Source of the DNA: CAYFMS01 sp964462325
Lineage (GTDB): Bacteria > Patescibacteriota > Patescibacteriia > UBA9934
Length of the DNA stretch: 31,238 nt
Assembly (NCBI GenBank): GCA_964462325.1
Contig: CAYWYQ010000006.1
Coordinates: 1-31,238, forward strand
Direction of reading: 5' to 3'
Shown piece after piece: positions 13,042-24,600 of this stretch. The notes beneath the pieces were generated by a model. It saw nothing but the letters and a program-made list of their open reading frames with translations, ran no database searches and was not told where the DNA came from. The stretch's first letter is position 1. Every line of letters begins with the position of its first letter. The position numbers and the translations under genes are program-made.

Positions 13042-14018
13042 GGTGTCTTGAAACTATTTACCATCATTTGGAATGTTTGCAAATACTCAACCCTTGATTG
13101 ACCCACTAAATCATAGTGAAAAAATACCGCATAAGAACCAATATCAAGAAAAGTAATTCGTTGATCAACACTCGACATCCCTATCAAGCCCTGCTTTGAA
13201 ATCATGTCTAAAAATCTTGACTTTGGACCACTGTCAACTTCTCTCTGTGACAAGTACCATGTTTCAAGCCCCACTCCTTCATCCTTCTCATAAAATGAGA
13301 TTTTTATCTTTGATCCATCCATAGGTTGTAGCGTCAAATCAGCAACAGAAACAGCATCATCAATTTCAGATGTTTCATCAGAGATAACCAGCCATGACTT
13401 TGGACGTAATAGAGAATATTGTACCGGTTCTTCGATATTCATTAATTCAATAGCCACTGAATCTATAAGTAAGGACGGATCCGGGCTCAATGGATCAAAA
13501 AGATGAAATACTTCATTACCATCCAAGAATGAATCCGCATCCGTATCTGGATTTCTCGATTCCGATCCATACAATGCTTCTTCTGTATCTGTTAATCCAT
13601 CACTATCCGTATCAATTCCCTGTACGGGAACAATTGGGACATCAATCGATTCTGGTTCTACAGGTGACTCTTCTTCTCTAGCTGGAATGAAAGGTTCACT
13701 GACCTCAATGGGTAACGTATCTTCCGTCGGTCGTACAAATAGATATGAAATAATAGATAATACGACAAGGAACAAAACACCACCAATAACCAACCAATTA
13801 TTCACCCTCTTCTTTTTCTTCTGCGGAATGGGATTCGGAATAGTGGGTTCAGGAATCGGATCAGGTTTTTTCACTTTAGGAGCGACTGGTTTAGGTATTG
13901 ATTTTTGAATCAAGGCTTTCCCTTGATAATCCTGGGGCATAATGTAAAAATCGAAATCTTCAAGAAAATCATCTTTCTTGATCGATTTCTCCTTTCCTTG
14001 TTCCCCCTTCTTTTTCAT
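13038..14018 (-). CDS. single-pass membrane protein with calcium-type Asp-rich repeats, 326 aa
   Basis: The cytoplasmic N-terminal part (residues 1-72) is Lys/Pro-rich, including PKPVAPKVKKPDPIPEP. One membrane helix follows at about 75-95, then an outside linker rich in Pro and Glu. Two thrombospondin-type-3/EF-hand-like loops come next: DTDSDGLTDTEEALYGS and DTDADSFLDGNEVF (about 136-172), which would bind calcium. The C-terminal 140 residues (VAIELMNIEEPVQYSLLRP onward) form a mixed alpha/beta domain that I do not recognise; it may be PsbP-like in outline. The start at 14018 is 6 nt after the upstream stop at 14025, and its stop overlaps the ybeY start, so it belongs to the run. It resembles the next two upstream genes in layout but not in its end domain. 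Confidence 0.75.
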   Translation of the reverse strand: MKKKGEQGKEKSIKKDDFLEDFDFYIMPQDYQGKALIQKSIPKPVAPKVKKPDPIPEPTIPNPIPQKKKKRVNNWLVIGGVLFLVVLSIISYLFVRPTEDTLPIEVSEPFIPAREEESPVEPESIDVPIVPVQGIDTDSDGLTDTEEALYGSESRNPDTDADSFLDGNEVFHLFDPLSPDPSLLIDSVAIELMNIEEPVQYSLLRPKSWLVISDETSEIDDAVSVADLTLQPMDGSKIKISFYEKDEGVGLETWYLSQREVDSGPKSRFLDMISKQGLIGMSSVDQRITFLDIGSYAVFFHYDLVGQSRVEYLQTFQMMVNSFKTP

Positions 14019-14024
14019 TGTAAT

Positions 14025-14825
14025 TTATTTCTGTTGTGTTGGCGGAATAAAGAGTCTCCCTGCCCCTTTTGGACTATAGCCATTATCTACCTCATCACCA
14101 TCAATAAACCCATCTCCATCTGTATCTTGATTCAAAGGATCGGTTTCGTATACGCGTACTTCTTCACGATCAAAGAGACCGTCTCCATCCGTATCAGGAA
14201 GCGAAGGGTCTGTTCCGTATGTAGACTCCTCTTCATCACTCAACCCATCTCCATCTGAATCAATCGCAACGGGATCTGGAGCAAGTACATCATCATTTTT
14301 CATATCCTGTTCCTCTGCATCATTCGTCAAACCTTCAATCGCGGCATTATCAGTAAATGGCTGATTCGTTACAAGTCGAATTGCAATAAATACCCCTGCA
14401 GCAATGATAAGCAAAGAAATGATTGCGATGAGTATCAACATTCCACTGCCAGACTTTTTTGCTTTATTACCAAGATTATATTGAGTAGATGCCCCCTTTG
14501 CCTCCTCTGTTTTTGTCGCATCCGCATACGAGGCTGGTATAGGCTCAGGCAGAGCAGTTTCTTTCGTCTTTTTTTCTGGCAACTGATCAGCTGCGGCAGA
14601 ATTTAGCATCGGCTTTTCCGTAGGATCAGAAACCTTTGGTTCATTATTATTTAATTTTGGAACCGTTGGAGGTGTTGGGGACGGCATGCTTGAAGCAGGC
14701 GCAGCATCATCTGCAGCCATGGGTGCAACTGGCAGATTCTCTGGAGTAGACACGCTATCTAGATCCTTAAAAATATCCTCTACCTCATCTTGAGATCCTT
14801 GTTTTTTATTTTGATCATCAAACAT
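14025..14825 (-). CDS. single-pass membrane protein with calcium-type repeats, 266 aa
   Basis: A long disordered cytoplasmic N-terminal region (residues 1-125, rich in Ala, Pro, Ser, Thr and Glu) is followed by one helix (about 128-150, SGMLILIAIISLLIIAAGVF). Outside the membrane lie three linked Asp-rich loops: DSDGDGLSDEEESTYGTDP, DTDGDGLFDREEVRVYETDP and DTDGDGFIDGDEVDNGYSP (about 190-250). These match thrombospondin type 3-like calcium-binding repeats common in secreted bacterial proteins. No catalytic domain is present, so a structural or calcium-sensing role is the most that can be inferred. TATAAT at 14851-14856 could serve as an internal promoter with a 19-nt leader. It follows the 265-aa gene after 36 nt. 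Confidence 0.75.
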   Translation of the reverse strand: MFDDQNKKQGSQDEVEDIFKDLDSVSTPENLPVAPMAADDAAPASSMPSPTPPTVPKLNNNEPKVSDPTEKPMLNSAAADQLPEKKTKETALPEPIPASYADATKTEEAKGASTQYNLGNKAKKSGSGMLILIAIISLLIIAAGVFIAIRLVTNQPFTDNAAIEGLTNDAEEQDMKNDDVLAPDPVAIDSDGDGLSDEEESTYGTDPSLPDTDGDGLFDREEVRVYETDPLNQDTDGDGFIDGDEVDNGYSPKGAGRLFIPPTQQK

Positions 14826-14861
14826 ACTTTGTATTTAGTCATTTTATCTTATTATACATGA

Positions 14862-15659
14862 TTATTCATCAAGAGGATTAAATCCATTCTGAACCTCTGT
14901 ATAATCATCAAAACCATCGCCATCCGTATCAACATTCTTATCATCTGTACCTAATTCAAGCTCCTGTCCAAGCAATAAACCATCGCCATCTTGGTCAAGA
15001 CTTCCTAATAAATCAATACATTCATCTTTAATCTCACCTGAATAGATATCACATATATTTGGATCATTCGTATAAGGTATCGCTTCTAATCCCAATCTCT
15101 CTCTGCAGACACTATTCCAATCTCCAGCAGTACTGCAGTTGCCTATTCTTGCAAGATCCCGAGCTACAGATCTACCACAAAGTTCTTTTATTACTTCGTC
15201 ATCTATTTTCGAACAAATGTTTATATCTAAAATATTAGGAGCTATCTCGAGATATACCTCGTCTAAGCATGATAACCTTTCATTTTTTGCAATATTTAGA
15301 CAGATAGATTCATCTGATGAATCTACAGCAAGTCTAGTGATGCAACTTATTCTATTTTCCTCGTTCAATAATTCACAAAGAGATGCATCTCTAGTCTCAT
15401 CAACTAATTGTGAAATTTTATTTATTTCACATACATTATCACCTGAGCATTGGTCTATAGTTGATTCTGCTCTCTCTATGTAGTTACCTTTTATTGGAGT
15501 ATTGGATCGAAATATATTTAGAGTTATAACTATGAGAAATATAACTAATAAAATAGCTAAGACTATAACTATATATTTCCTGGGAATATTTTTATGTTTA
15601 TTCGAGTCATTTTCACCTTGAGGAACCTCGTAAAAATTGTAATTGCTTAAGTTTGTCAT
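14862..15659 (-). CDS. Cys-rich single-pass membrane protein with calcium-type repeats, 265 aa
   Basis: A short cytoplasmic N-terminal part (1-28), one helix (about 29-50), then an outside region with 14 cysteines in recurring C-x(8-10)-C spacings (DASLCELLNEENRISC, DESICLNIAKNERLSC, DINICSKIDDEVIKELC and similar). These look like repeated helical hairpins held by disulfides. The C-terminal part has calcium-type loops DQDGDGLLLGQELELGTDD and DTDGDGFDDYTEVQNGF (about 222-262). The family is not recognised. The start lies 3 nt beyond the stop of the giant gene, so it is surely co-transcribed. By eye its DNA is more AT-rich than the genes on either side, like the 3' end of the giant gene. Confidence 0.75.
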   Translation of the reverse strand: MTNLSNYNFYEVPQGENDSNKHKNIPRKYIVIVLAILLVIFLIVITLNIFRSNTPIKGNYIERAESTIDQCSGDNVCEINKISQLVDETRDASLCELLNEENRISCITRLAVDSSDESICLNIAKNERLSCLDEVYLEIAPNILDINICSKIDDEVIKELCGRSVARDLARIGNCSTAGDWNSVCRERLGLEAIPYTNDPNICDIYSGEIKDECIDLLGSLDQDGDGLLLGQELELGTDDKNVDTDGDGFDDYTEVQNGFNPLDE

Positions 15660-15662
15660 ATT

Positions 15663-18600
15663 CTATGGCGCACAATGTGCGAATCTAACATTGCTTATAG
15701 TAATCGAATCACTAGGCCTGCGAGTATCAAAACTAACAGATACTGGAATTGCTTGTTCGGCGAATTGATTACATTCAAATCCCTCAGGCCAAGGTATATC
15801 TACGCCAGTACCTTCTGACAATAAACCACTAGTCTGAATAACTCCGTCTGATGTTTCAACCGTATATTGAATTGTAACTCCGATAATAGAATCAATAATT
15901 TGTTCATATGCATCTTCTATATCGTCTAAGCTGGTACCATTATACGCATAGTCAAGTCCTGATTCCGAATTTGGATTACCACTCGACCAACAAGAGATTT
16001 CACCAATACTACTCACATCAATAAGTGGGTAAATGCATGCTGAAGCTTTTGCTATTATTGGACTATCTAATACCTTAGACAATATATACCTCAGATTTTT
16101 TTCTAGTTTTGCGAATCTATTAGTTTGTTCTGATGATTTGTCATCAAGAATATTAAGTAGCTCGCTTTGGTCTGTTGGGTCAGGTAATTCTTCGTCGTCA
16201 TCGTCTACAAATGGGGGGTCTATCACTGGATCTGTCGGGTCAGTAGGATCATTGGGGTCTGTTGTTCCTCCGATTCCACCACTACTTCCACCTCTACCAC
16301 CTCCCGGAGGAACAACACCATCACCTGCGTCTATAAACCCTGTACCTTGCCACTCTGCTCGGGTTGCATATACTCCTCCACTTTCAATACCATCACAATC
16401 TGAATCTAATGGCTGAAGATCTGTACTCCCTGATAATATACCTATTGTATATACTTCAACACCTCTTTTCTTCATAAGGCATGCCTCATATGATGGGTCC
16501 TTATCCGCCCATTCTCCATCTGTCATAAGAACTGCAATTTTCCTTATATTATCATCATCTATTTCATATAGCATTTGTTCTGCAGCGCCCATTCCTTGCC
16601 ATGTTTTAGTCCCTCTATTCGCAATATCATCATATTTGTTTATTTCAGAAATTAATATATTCTCATTATCTGTAAAGTCTTGCCAATAAACTTTTGTAAA
16701 GGAATTGGTATCAATATTTTCATTATCAGAGTCCATGCCATCATCATTCTCATCACCGTCATATGGAAAACGATCGGCTACAGGTACCTGATCGCCACCA
16801 AACCCTACTAATCCAATCTCTACTCTATTTGAAGGAAGTTTATCTAGAACTCGTTCAACACCATCTTTTAATGAATTCTGCACAATATCTATTCTGGGAG
16901 TATTTGTACCGAATGCCTTATTATTCATAGAACCAGAGAGGTCGGTAATAAATACTACTCTTGTATCCTTGATATCGAGATTATAAGATACATCTGCTAC
17001 AAGGCTGGAAGCTGCAGTACAAGATGGTAAATACATTGTTCCACTTCTAGGATTTCCAGTTACACCAGTACCATTCTCTTCATTTATCAATGTTAGTGAT
17101 GTAGAACGAGTAGATCCAATTAAACCAGATTTAAGTTGAACAGTTGTCTGCTCATAATCAAAAGGACAGGTTGCTAGACAGGTACCAGAGCAAGATGGCG
17201 CAATACAATTTCCTCCTCCTTCTGAGCAAGATCTAAATATTTCAATTCCAAAGTTTCTATTGATTTCTCCTTCCTGGCCTTCGTCTAAGAAACATACCTC
17301 GCCATTTTCAGTCCCTCCATTACAAACCCCAGCGTCTATACATAAATTATCTCCATCATAATCAATAGGGCTATTAATTGGGCAAAATCCTGATGTAGCT
17401 ACATTTCCATCTATAAGAGTCTTACTGACTAATATATTTTGTAAATCTGACCCATCACAATACTCTGCCGACTGACGCACTCCGTCACCGCAGAAGTCCC
17501 CCGAAGCAGAAAGGAATCCGCATGACCCTGAACAATAGGTGCAGGATTGACCATAATTCGCCTGACATTGCACTCCGTTTTGATCACCATTATCACATTG
17601 TTCTACTCCAGCGTACACAAACCCATCACCGCATGTATTTGCTTCGCAACGATTTGTACATCCGTCTGTATTATCGCTATTACCGTCATCACATTGTTCA
17701 CCATCTTCCAAAATTCCATTTCCGCATTCGAGGGTTGCACGACAAGAAATCGATGGCCAATCATTTTGCCATGTACATGCATCCTGTGAACCACTACTCG
17801 CTGCATGACATGTTCTTGTTCTTGTTAACTGAATAGATTCACTTGAGCAAAGCCCATCCGTCAGTCCAGGTGAATCACAATTAGAATCAACCGAACAAGA
17901 GAATCCTACTTTTGTAGCCTCTCCCGCTACACAGACGCGAGAACGACCACAAGCATCATAATTTCCCCCTAGCCCTCCACAACTTCCTTGCTCGCAATCT
18001 GCATCAGATACACATTGTGTACCATCACCACAGAGCGCCCCTTCCCATAGATCGATCGTTCCATCACATTGTTCTGCAGACTGCACAATATTATCACCAC
18101 AGAATGGTCCATTTCCACTACAATCCCATGCACATCCCTGCCCAGCATTTGTTTGATAAGAGCCATTTGAACCTGTACACATTCCACCGGAAATCGTAAG
18201 TCCATTCACAGAAGTAGATCCGCAATCACATGATTCTCCAGATGAAACCGTGCCATCTCCACAATATAGTGATGCAGTATACGTACAATCAGATCCACAG
18301 AATCCATATGATCCATTATCTACTCCATCATCGCACTGTTCTCCTAATTGTGCATCAATAACTCCATTTCCACATGTTGAAGCGATACAGGCTGTCGTAT
18401 CCGAAATTTCAAATCCAGAACAAGAATCATTACAGACTTGACTTACGGTTCCAGAATCTACAATACCATTTGCCGCACAAGATACAGCTGGACCCAATTG
18501 TCCAAGCTCACAAACCTCATTTGGCCCAATCACTCCATCACCACAAATATCCGAAGTTCCGAAAGCTGCACCAGTACAGGTAAGTGAATTTCGTCTAAAT

Positions 18601-21600
18601 CCATCTATATTTCCTCGTGAATTTCCTGTAATTTCAATTTCACCTGCTTCAAACACCGGCAATGGATTCTTCCAATTTCCTTTATCAGATTCCAATTCCG
18701 CTGTCAGCTGATAGTCAAATGTACCAAGCGAACGATAATGATAGGCATAACCTCCAACGGGACAAATATATTTTCCTGAAAGTTCATCGACACATGTATC
18801 AGAATTTTGACCTTCTGGGCATAAACTTCCATAACCATTCAATGGATCACTCGGGATACCTCCAAGCTGGGTTCCAAGTTCCGTATTCCAACTCTCCCAA
18901 GAACTTGCCGCAAAAGAACGAACAAATGTACCTGATTGTAATGTTGGTACTGAAGGAATACAAACTTCTCCAGAAGGACATTGATTATTACTCGTACACA
19001 CCTGACTTGTTGTTGCATTACAAACACCGTTTTGAGATCCGTATAACTCAAGTGAAGAAGCAATGGACACCATATCCGTCACACGTGCCGTATCACGTCT
19101 CAATTTTGATTTCTCATCTGCACAAACCTGACCCGTATCACAATCAAAATCAGAAGAACAAGTTTCACCCGTCCAAACCCCGTTAGATTCTCTACAGAAT
19201 GAAATCTCTTCAATATTTGTATTAAAGGATAGATTTTCAATGATTTGATTAAATATATCGACTGTTTCTGGTGTTGCGAGTTCATTGTAGGACACGATGT
19301 ATATATTCGAATAGAGATTATCACGCACAAAATTCGTCTCCTGTGCATTTGGTGCAGAGATATACAATGTTCTTCCATCTTGAACAGCCCGATATCCATC
19401 CACGATTGTTTCCGAAGGTGATCCGGTAAATCCTTGCGACCTATACCAAGCGGCAGGCGTAAGATAGTCTGGATTCTTTGCTATTCGAATACCGATTGCA
19501 TCACCGGAATTGTCTGCAACCTTAAATATATACTCTTTTATAATACTCTCTGGACCTGATTCTGTTGGAGCAACCACGTGAACGGTTGGTAAATCCTCAG
19601 ATGGACCATCCGTACCATTGTCACGACAGAAATGCGTTGTAAAATTCTGCCATCCACTTCCTTCTCCCGTTCCAATCTCCGTTCCTGTTTCGTCATCGAT
19701 GAATGGAAAATGTTCAAATGTAGGCCATGGATTTTTACAAACAAATGTTGTCACTGGTAAATACCCTGACAGCAACTGTATTTCCGTATTTGTTCCATCT
19801 ATCGTCACCTGCGCTATGACGGCAGCTGACCCTGATTCACGTCCAGAGACAACCGTCGCAAAGGAGCGATCGAGTATAGAGCCGTCAATATCTTCCCCTG
19901 TCCGTACATCACTAATAATCGTGCCTTCAGATGTCTCTCTCCAATCATCCCATGTCCAACTATATATCCCCGGAATTGATTGAATTTCTGTTTGTATACC
20001 ATCCTCTAATGAATAGGTGCGACCATAGAAGAGATGCGACTCGTCAAATGTACCAAAGAACCCAGGCGCAAGCCCCGTTCCATCATGAACCGTCAAAACA
20101 TCAAGCTCACAAATTGTATCCGATGTCGTAAACGATTGATGTACTTCCCCATTTAAATGTACTCCAATTCTAGACGCAATTCCCTCTCCGTATAGATCCG
20201 CCGTATCAGAATCCCCCTCGATTACAATGTCATAAGAAGCATTCTCCTCCATGAGGACATCATATTCAATCATATGAAGATACTGCCCTTCCTGACCTTC
20301 AAGTGGTACAGACTGAATATTCTTAATCGGCAATGTGCAAGCCCCTTCATTTTGAGCACGCAAGTTTGGAATAAAGAAGTCCTTTACCTCGCGCCATAAT
20401 CGAGCAAATAACGATCGGTCAGATTCAACGTCACTATCCGTTAATATTTTATGAGAATCAGGACAGTTGTTGCCTGTTGTAGATGTATCAAGAATCACGA
20501 ATACATTTTTATCAAATGTCTGCTTGGAAAGTTCTTGATCAGAGGTAAAGCGAATAGCTGCATTACGACAAGCAAGTCCCTCATCTCTTGCCGGCTGTAC
20601 ATCAATAATACTTGGACGCATTGCACAACAACCATTTGTTGCTACTCCATATATATTTGATTCATCACAATCAAGATCCGTCGTTGCTCCGCAAGAAAGT
20701 GCATACGTTGCTTCTGCTGGCTCGACAAATTCACCTACTGGTCGCACATGTATTAATGATTGAGCCCTCTGTGTTACCGGGTCAACAGCAAGCACTGCAT
20801 TCATGCTGATTTCTGCCATCTGAATAGGATCAATACGTCCATCTCCTGAAACACCAACCTCACATTGTGCATATTCTCCTGCACCTACAACACCATCACC
20901 ACACTGAGAAGGTGTTTCATATGCAAAGGATGCTCCTTCAAAAAGACAGGTTGCACTACATCCATCACCATTTTGATTATTTCCATCATCACAATCCTCT
21001 CCCCCTCCTGCAAAATCCTGAGCCACCAAACCATCACCACATGTTGAACCAATGGTAAACCCTTCTCGAATACAGCGAGAACTGCAACCGTCACCATCTA
21101 TTAGATTTGAATCATCACATGTTTCATATGGCCTTGTGATTGCCCTATCCCCACAAATAGCTGGAGACTCGAGTGAGGAAATGGATCCTTCGCTCGTACA
21201 AGAAGCGCTACACCCATCACCACTGCGTGAATTTCCGTCATCACAATCCTCTCCGCCGGCAGCAGGATCAAAAGCAATGTCACCATTTCCACATACGACA
21301 CCTATCGCCGAAGACCCTTCATTCAAACACTGTGCAGAACATCCATCGCCATTTTGATTATTTCCATCATCACAATCCTCTCCAGCTCCATTTGGTAATA
21401 CATTCCAAACGCCATTTCCGCACAATTCTGGACTTGCTTCAAAAATCCCCTCGCGTAAACAGGAGGCGCTACAACCATCTCCAGACAATATATTTCCATC
21501 TTCACATTCTTCGCCTTCGCCTGTTTCTATAATTCCATTTCCACATGTCGCAAAACGTGTCGTACTTCCCGTCGGCAGACAGGAATTTGTACATCCATTT

Positions 21601-24600
21601 GGCACATGTTGCGCATCTGATTCAAACAGCTCTCCTGAAATAGTAACCCATTCGGAAATAGTAGGATCTCCTGACGTATGAAGAGCTGGATCATTTATAA
21701 TTGGATTTTCCCATTCCCAATCATAGGCAGTTGCCGATAGTCGTTGTCCCGCCACAGAACAACTATCTGGTTCACTGAATGGACGAACATTGAATGATGT
21801 TCTACTTCCGACTCGATCAACTTCCATATGACTTGGCCCGACATCTACATAGGAGATGGAACAGAAATCACTTCCAGCGCCAAATATCCATGAATATCCA
21901 TCCGGATCATTCAATCGTGTAAGTGGTTTCGCTTCTCGTGATAACAGATCACGAGATACTGTCGCCTTATAAAATATTCCCTCTGTTAATTGATTCGTAT
22001 CAAGATTTGCTGCAAATTCTATACATCCCAATTCACCGTCTGCCGTTTCTGCAAATTCGGTACAATAGGCAGAATCTGAAATACGCCCAGTTGTATTTGT
22101 ACACAATTCATTTGAGCACTCTTCAACAATAAAATTCTGTGCGTCTTCTATACCTGTTCCAAGATAAGAGATTCGCATTGGAACATTGAATTGGCCACCT
22201 ATCTCTGCATTGAGACATGCTGAATTACACGCAGGCCAATATTGTTCTATATATGGATCGGAAAATATGACACTTAATCGAGCCCTTCCATCGAGTCCTG
22301 TAACGCGATCAGAAGCAATCACCGTCGTCTGCCCTTCAGCGCGAGCGGTAACAAGTGCACACTCGTCGCGTGCATCGCCACTACATTGCCCAGGCTGAAT
22401 AGACGCAATGGATTCATTCAATCTCCAATCCCAGTCCACATCATTAGATAAGAGTAAGCAGGCACCATTCGTTGCATAGGATCGATATTCTGATTCTGCA
22501 CCTTCAAATCGCAATGTTTCTTCACCTGGTTTTACAATGACATCTTGTATTTCACAGACAGATCCTGCAGGACCGGTAACAAATTCCCAAGAGATATCTT
22601 CCTGCATATTTACCCCTTCACTCGATCGAGCTCCCGCGGTCACGGTGACTCGATATCTTGTATCCGGATTTACTTGAAGACCCTCAAGAGGGCGTACTTC
22701 AAAATACGTGTAATCTGATGTGTCAAAACTCGATAAAATTCCTTCTGCAGGATCAGAAAGACGCGCGCAACGATCATTCAAACACCTTTGAACAAGAATT
22801 GTTTCACCCATGCGCAATGAACTATGGTCCATATGCGTGGTAAAATCAGCGCCAATAACAATGTTTTCACATGTTTCCGGCGTAAATCGTTCATTCGGTA
22901 CAGCACTAATCGTATTTGCGTCACAAGCAACAACGATGGAAGGCGTTTCTAGAATTTCCCCTGTCGAGAATGTCCAACCATATCCTGATTCAATCTCGCC
23001 ATCTATCTCACCATCATCCACTGAGCCAAACTCAAAATTCACTGTATTACTTCTTTGCGATTGTATTTCTAAGAATACAGGACCTGTTCTACCGGGCGGA
23101 GCAGTGACAAGCACCTCTTCGTCTGCCCATGAAAGAATCGTAGCATCTATTTCGTCAAAAAATGTAACAATTCCTTCTTCAGAACCAAAATGATCACCAT
23201 AGACGGTAATTTCATCACCAGACTCACCGATATTCGGGGAAAGAGCACAGATACCTGGATCTGGCTGTCCAAGCGTCACAGAAAATGATTCGCTATTTGA
23301 AAGGGCTCCATCTTGACGAAGCGGTATGAGATTAATATTATGTTCATCAGCTGTTACCGATATGCCATTATCATATGCATCTGGAGCGATAATAATGACC
23401 TGATCATCACGCCAAAATCCATCTTGACATGCCTCTGGAAAATCAATACTACCAATACCGCTATCCCCTGTTCTTGTATTTTCAAAACGCACCGTACCCG
23501 TCTGAGAACCAAAGTGCTGTCCATGTATTGTGACATATGTTCCCGGAGAACCATTTCCAGGATCAATGTCTTGAATCTGAGGCAAATCCTCAAATACTCC
23601 TTCTTCAGATGCATTTCTTGCATAATATGGAACCGCATTTGATCGAATACCATCTACCGTCACAACCGCAAAATAATCTCCATCTTCAAGAACAGGCGTC
23701 GTTACCGTAATAGAATCATTTCCCCAAGACTCATAGGTATTTGGTTCAGATTCATCGAAAAGAAAATCATCATCAAGATCAAAATAGACATGAGAATCTT
23801 CATTCTTTACTCCACCAAACCCTTCACCAATCAATGAAACGCGAGCGCGAGATCGTGCCGTATTTGGAGAAACACGACAAAGATTAGGTCTTTGAATGTC
23901 ATTGACGTCAAAATCTTGAATAAGAGGTCCGTATTCATCATTTGTCGCATCGGTTAATCCACCTGATGTCTGGACCGTAATCGGACCATCAATCGCATTT
24001 TCAGGAACCATAACCGTCACGCCAGCATTTGACCATCTTTCACTACAGGAAGGCGATGATGCTTCAATGCGCGAACCTTCTATACCTGTAAAATACACCG
24101 TGCCCTCAGATGCACCAAAGAATTCTCCTTGAATGAAGACGAATGTTCCTGATGCGCCACCATGCGGAGATATATTCGTTATAATAGGCGTCGCGATACA
24201 GAAATTATCGACACAAATACCCTCTGCGCAATCTGATGTCTCCGTACATGCTCCACCACTACAAGCTCCGCAAGCTCCCCCACAATCAAGCCCTGTTTCC
24301 CCTAATGAATCATCAAAAACATCATTATAACAATGTGCCGGATTGATTCGAACTGTAACAGAATCCGTATCTATATTACCCGCTATATCCATATTTATTG
24401 TTGATGTTCCGCCGATTGGAGGAACCCTTGAACCAATGCCTGTATTCTGCGCACCTGTTGCATTTGTGATCGCATTAATAACAAACGTTGTGATTGCAAT
24501 AGAGCTAAAAATAATCACGAGACCAATACCAGCATTCAATAAAATACGTTTTGCTTTATCAACCTTCTCTGGATTACCGGCAGCCGTCATCCATAAAAAT

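Noticed and set aside
20830..21560. Possible CRISPR-like array (short similar repeats at regular spacing)
   Set aside because: The repeats are codon-based DUF4215 units within an open frame; spacers are not unique and no cas genes are present.
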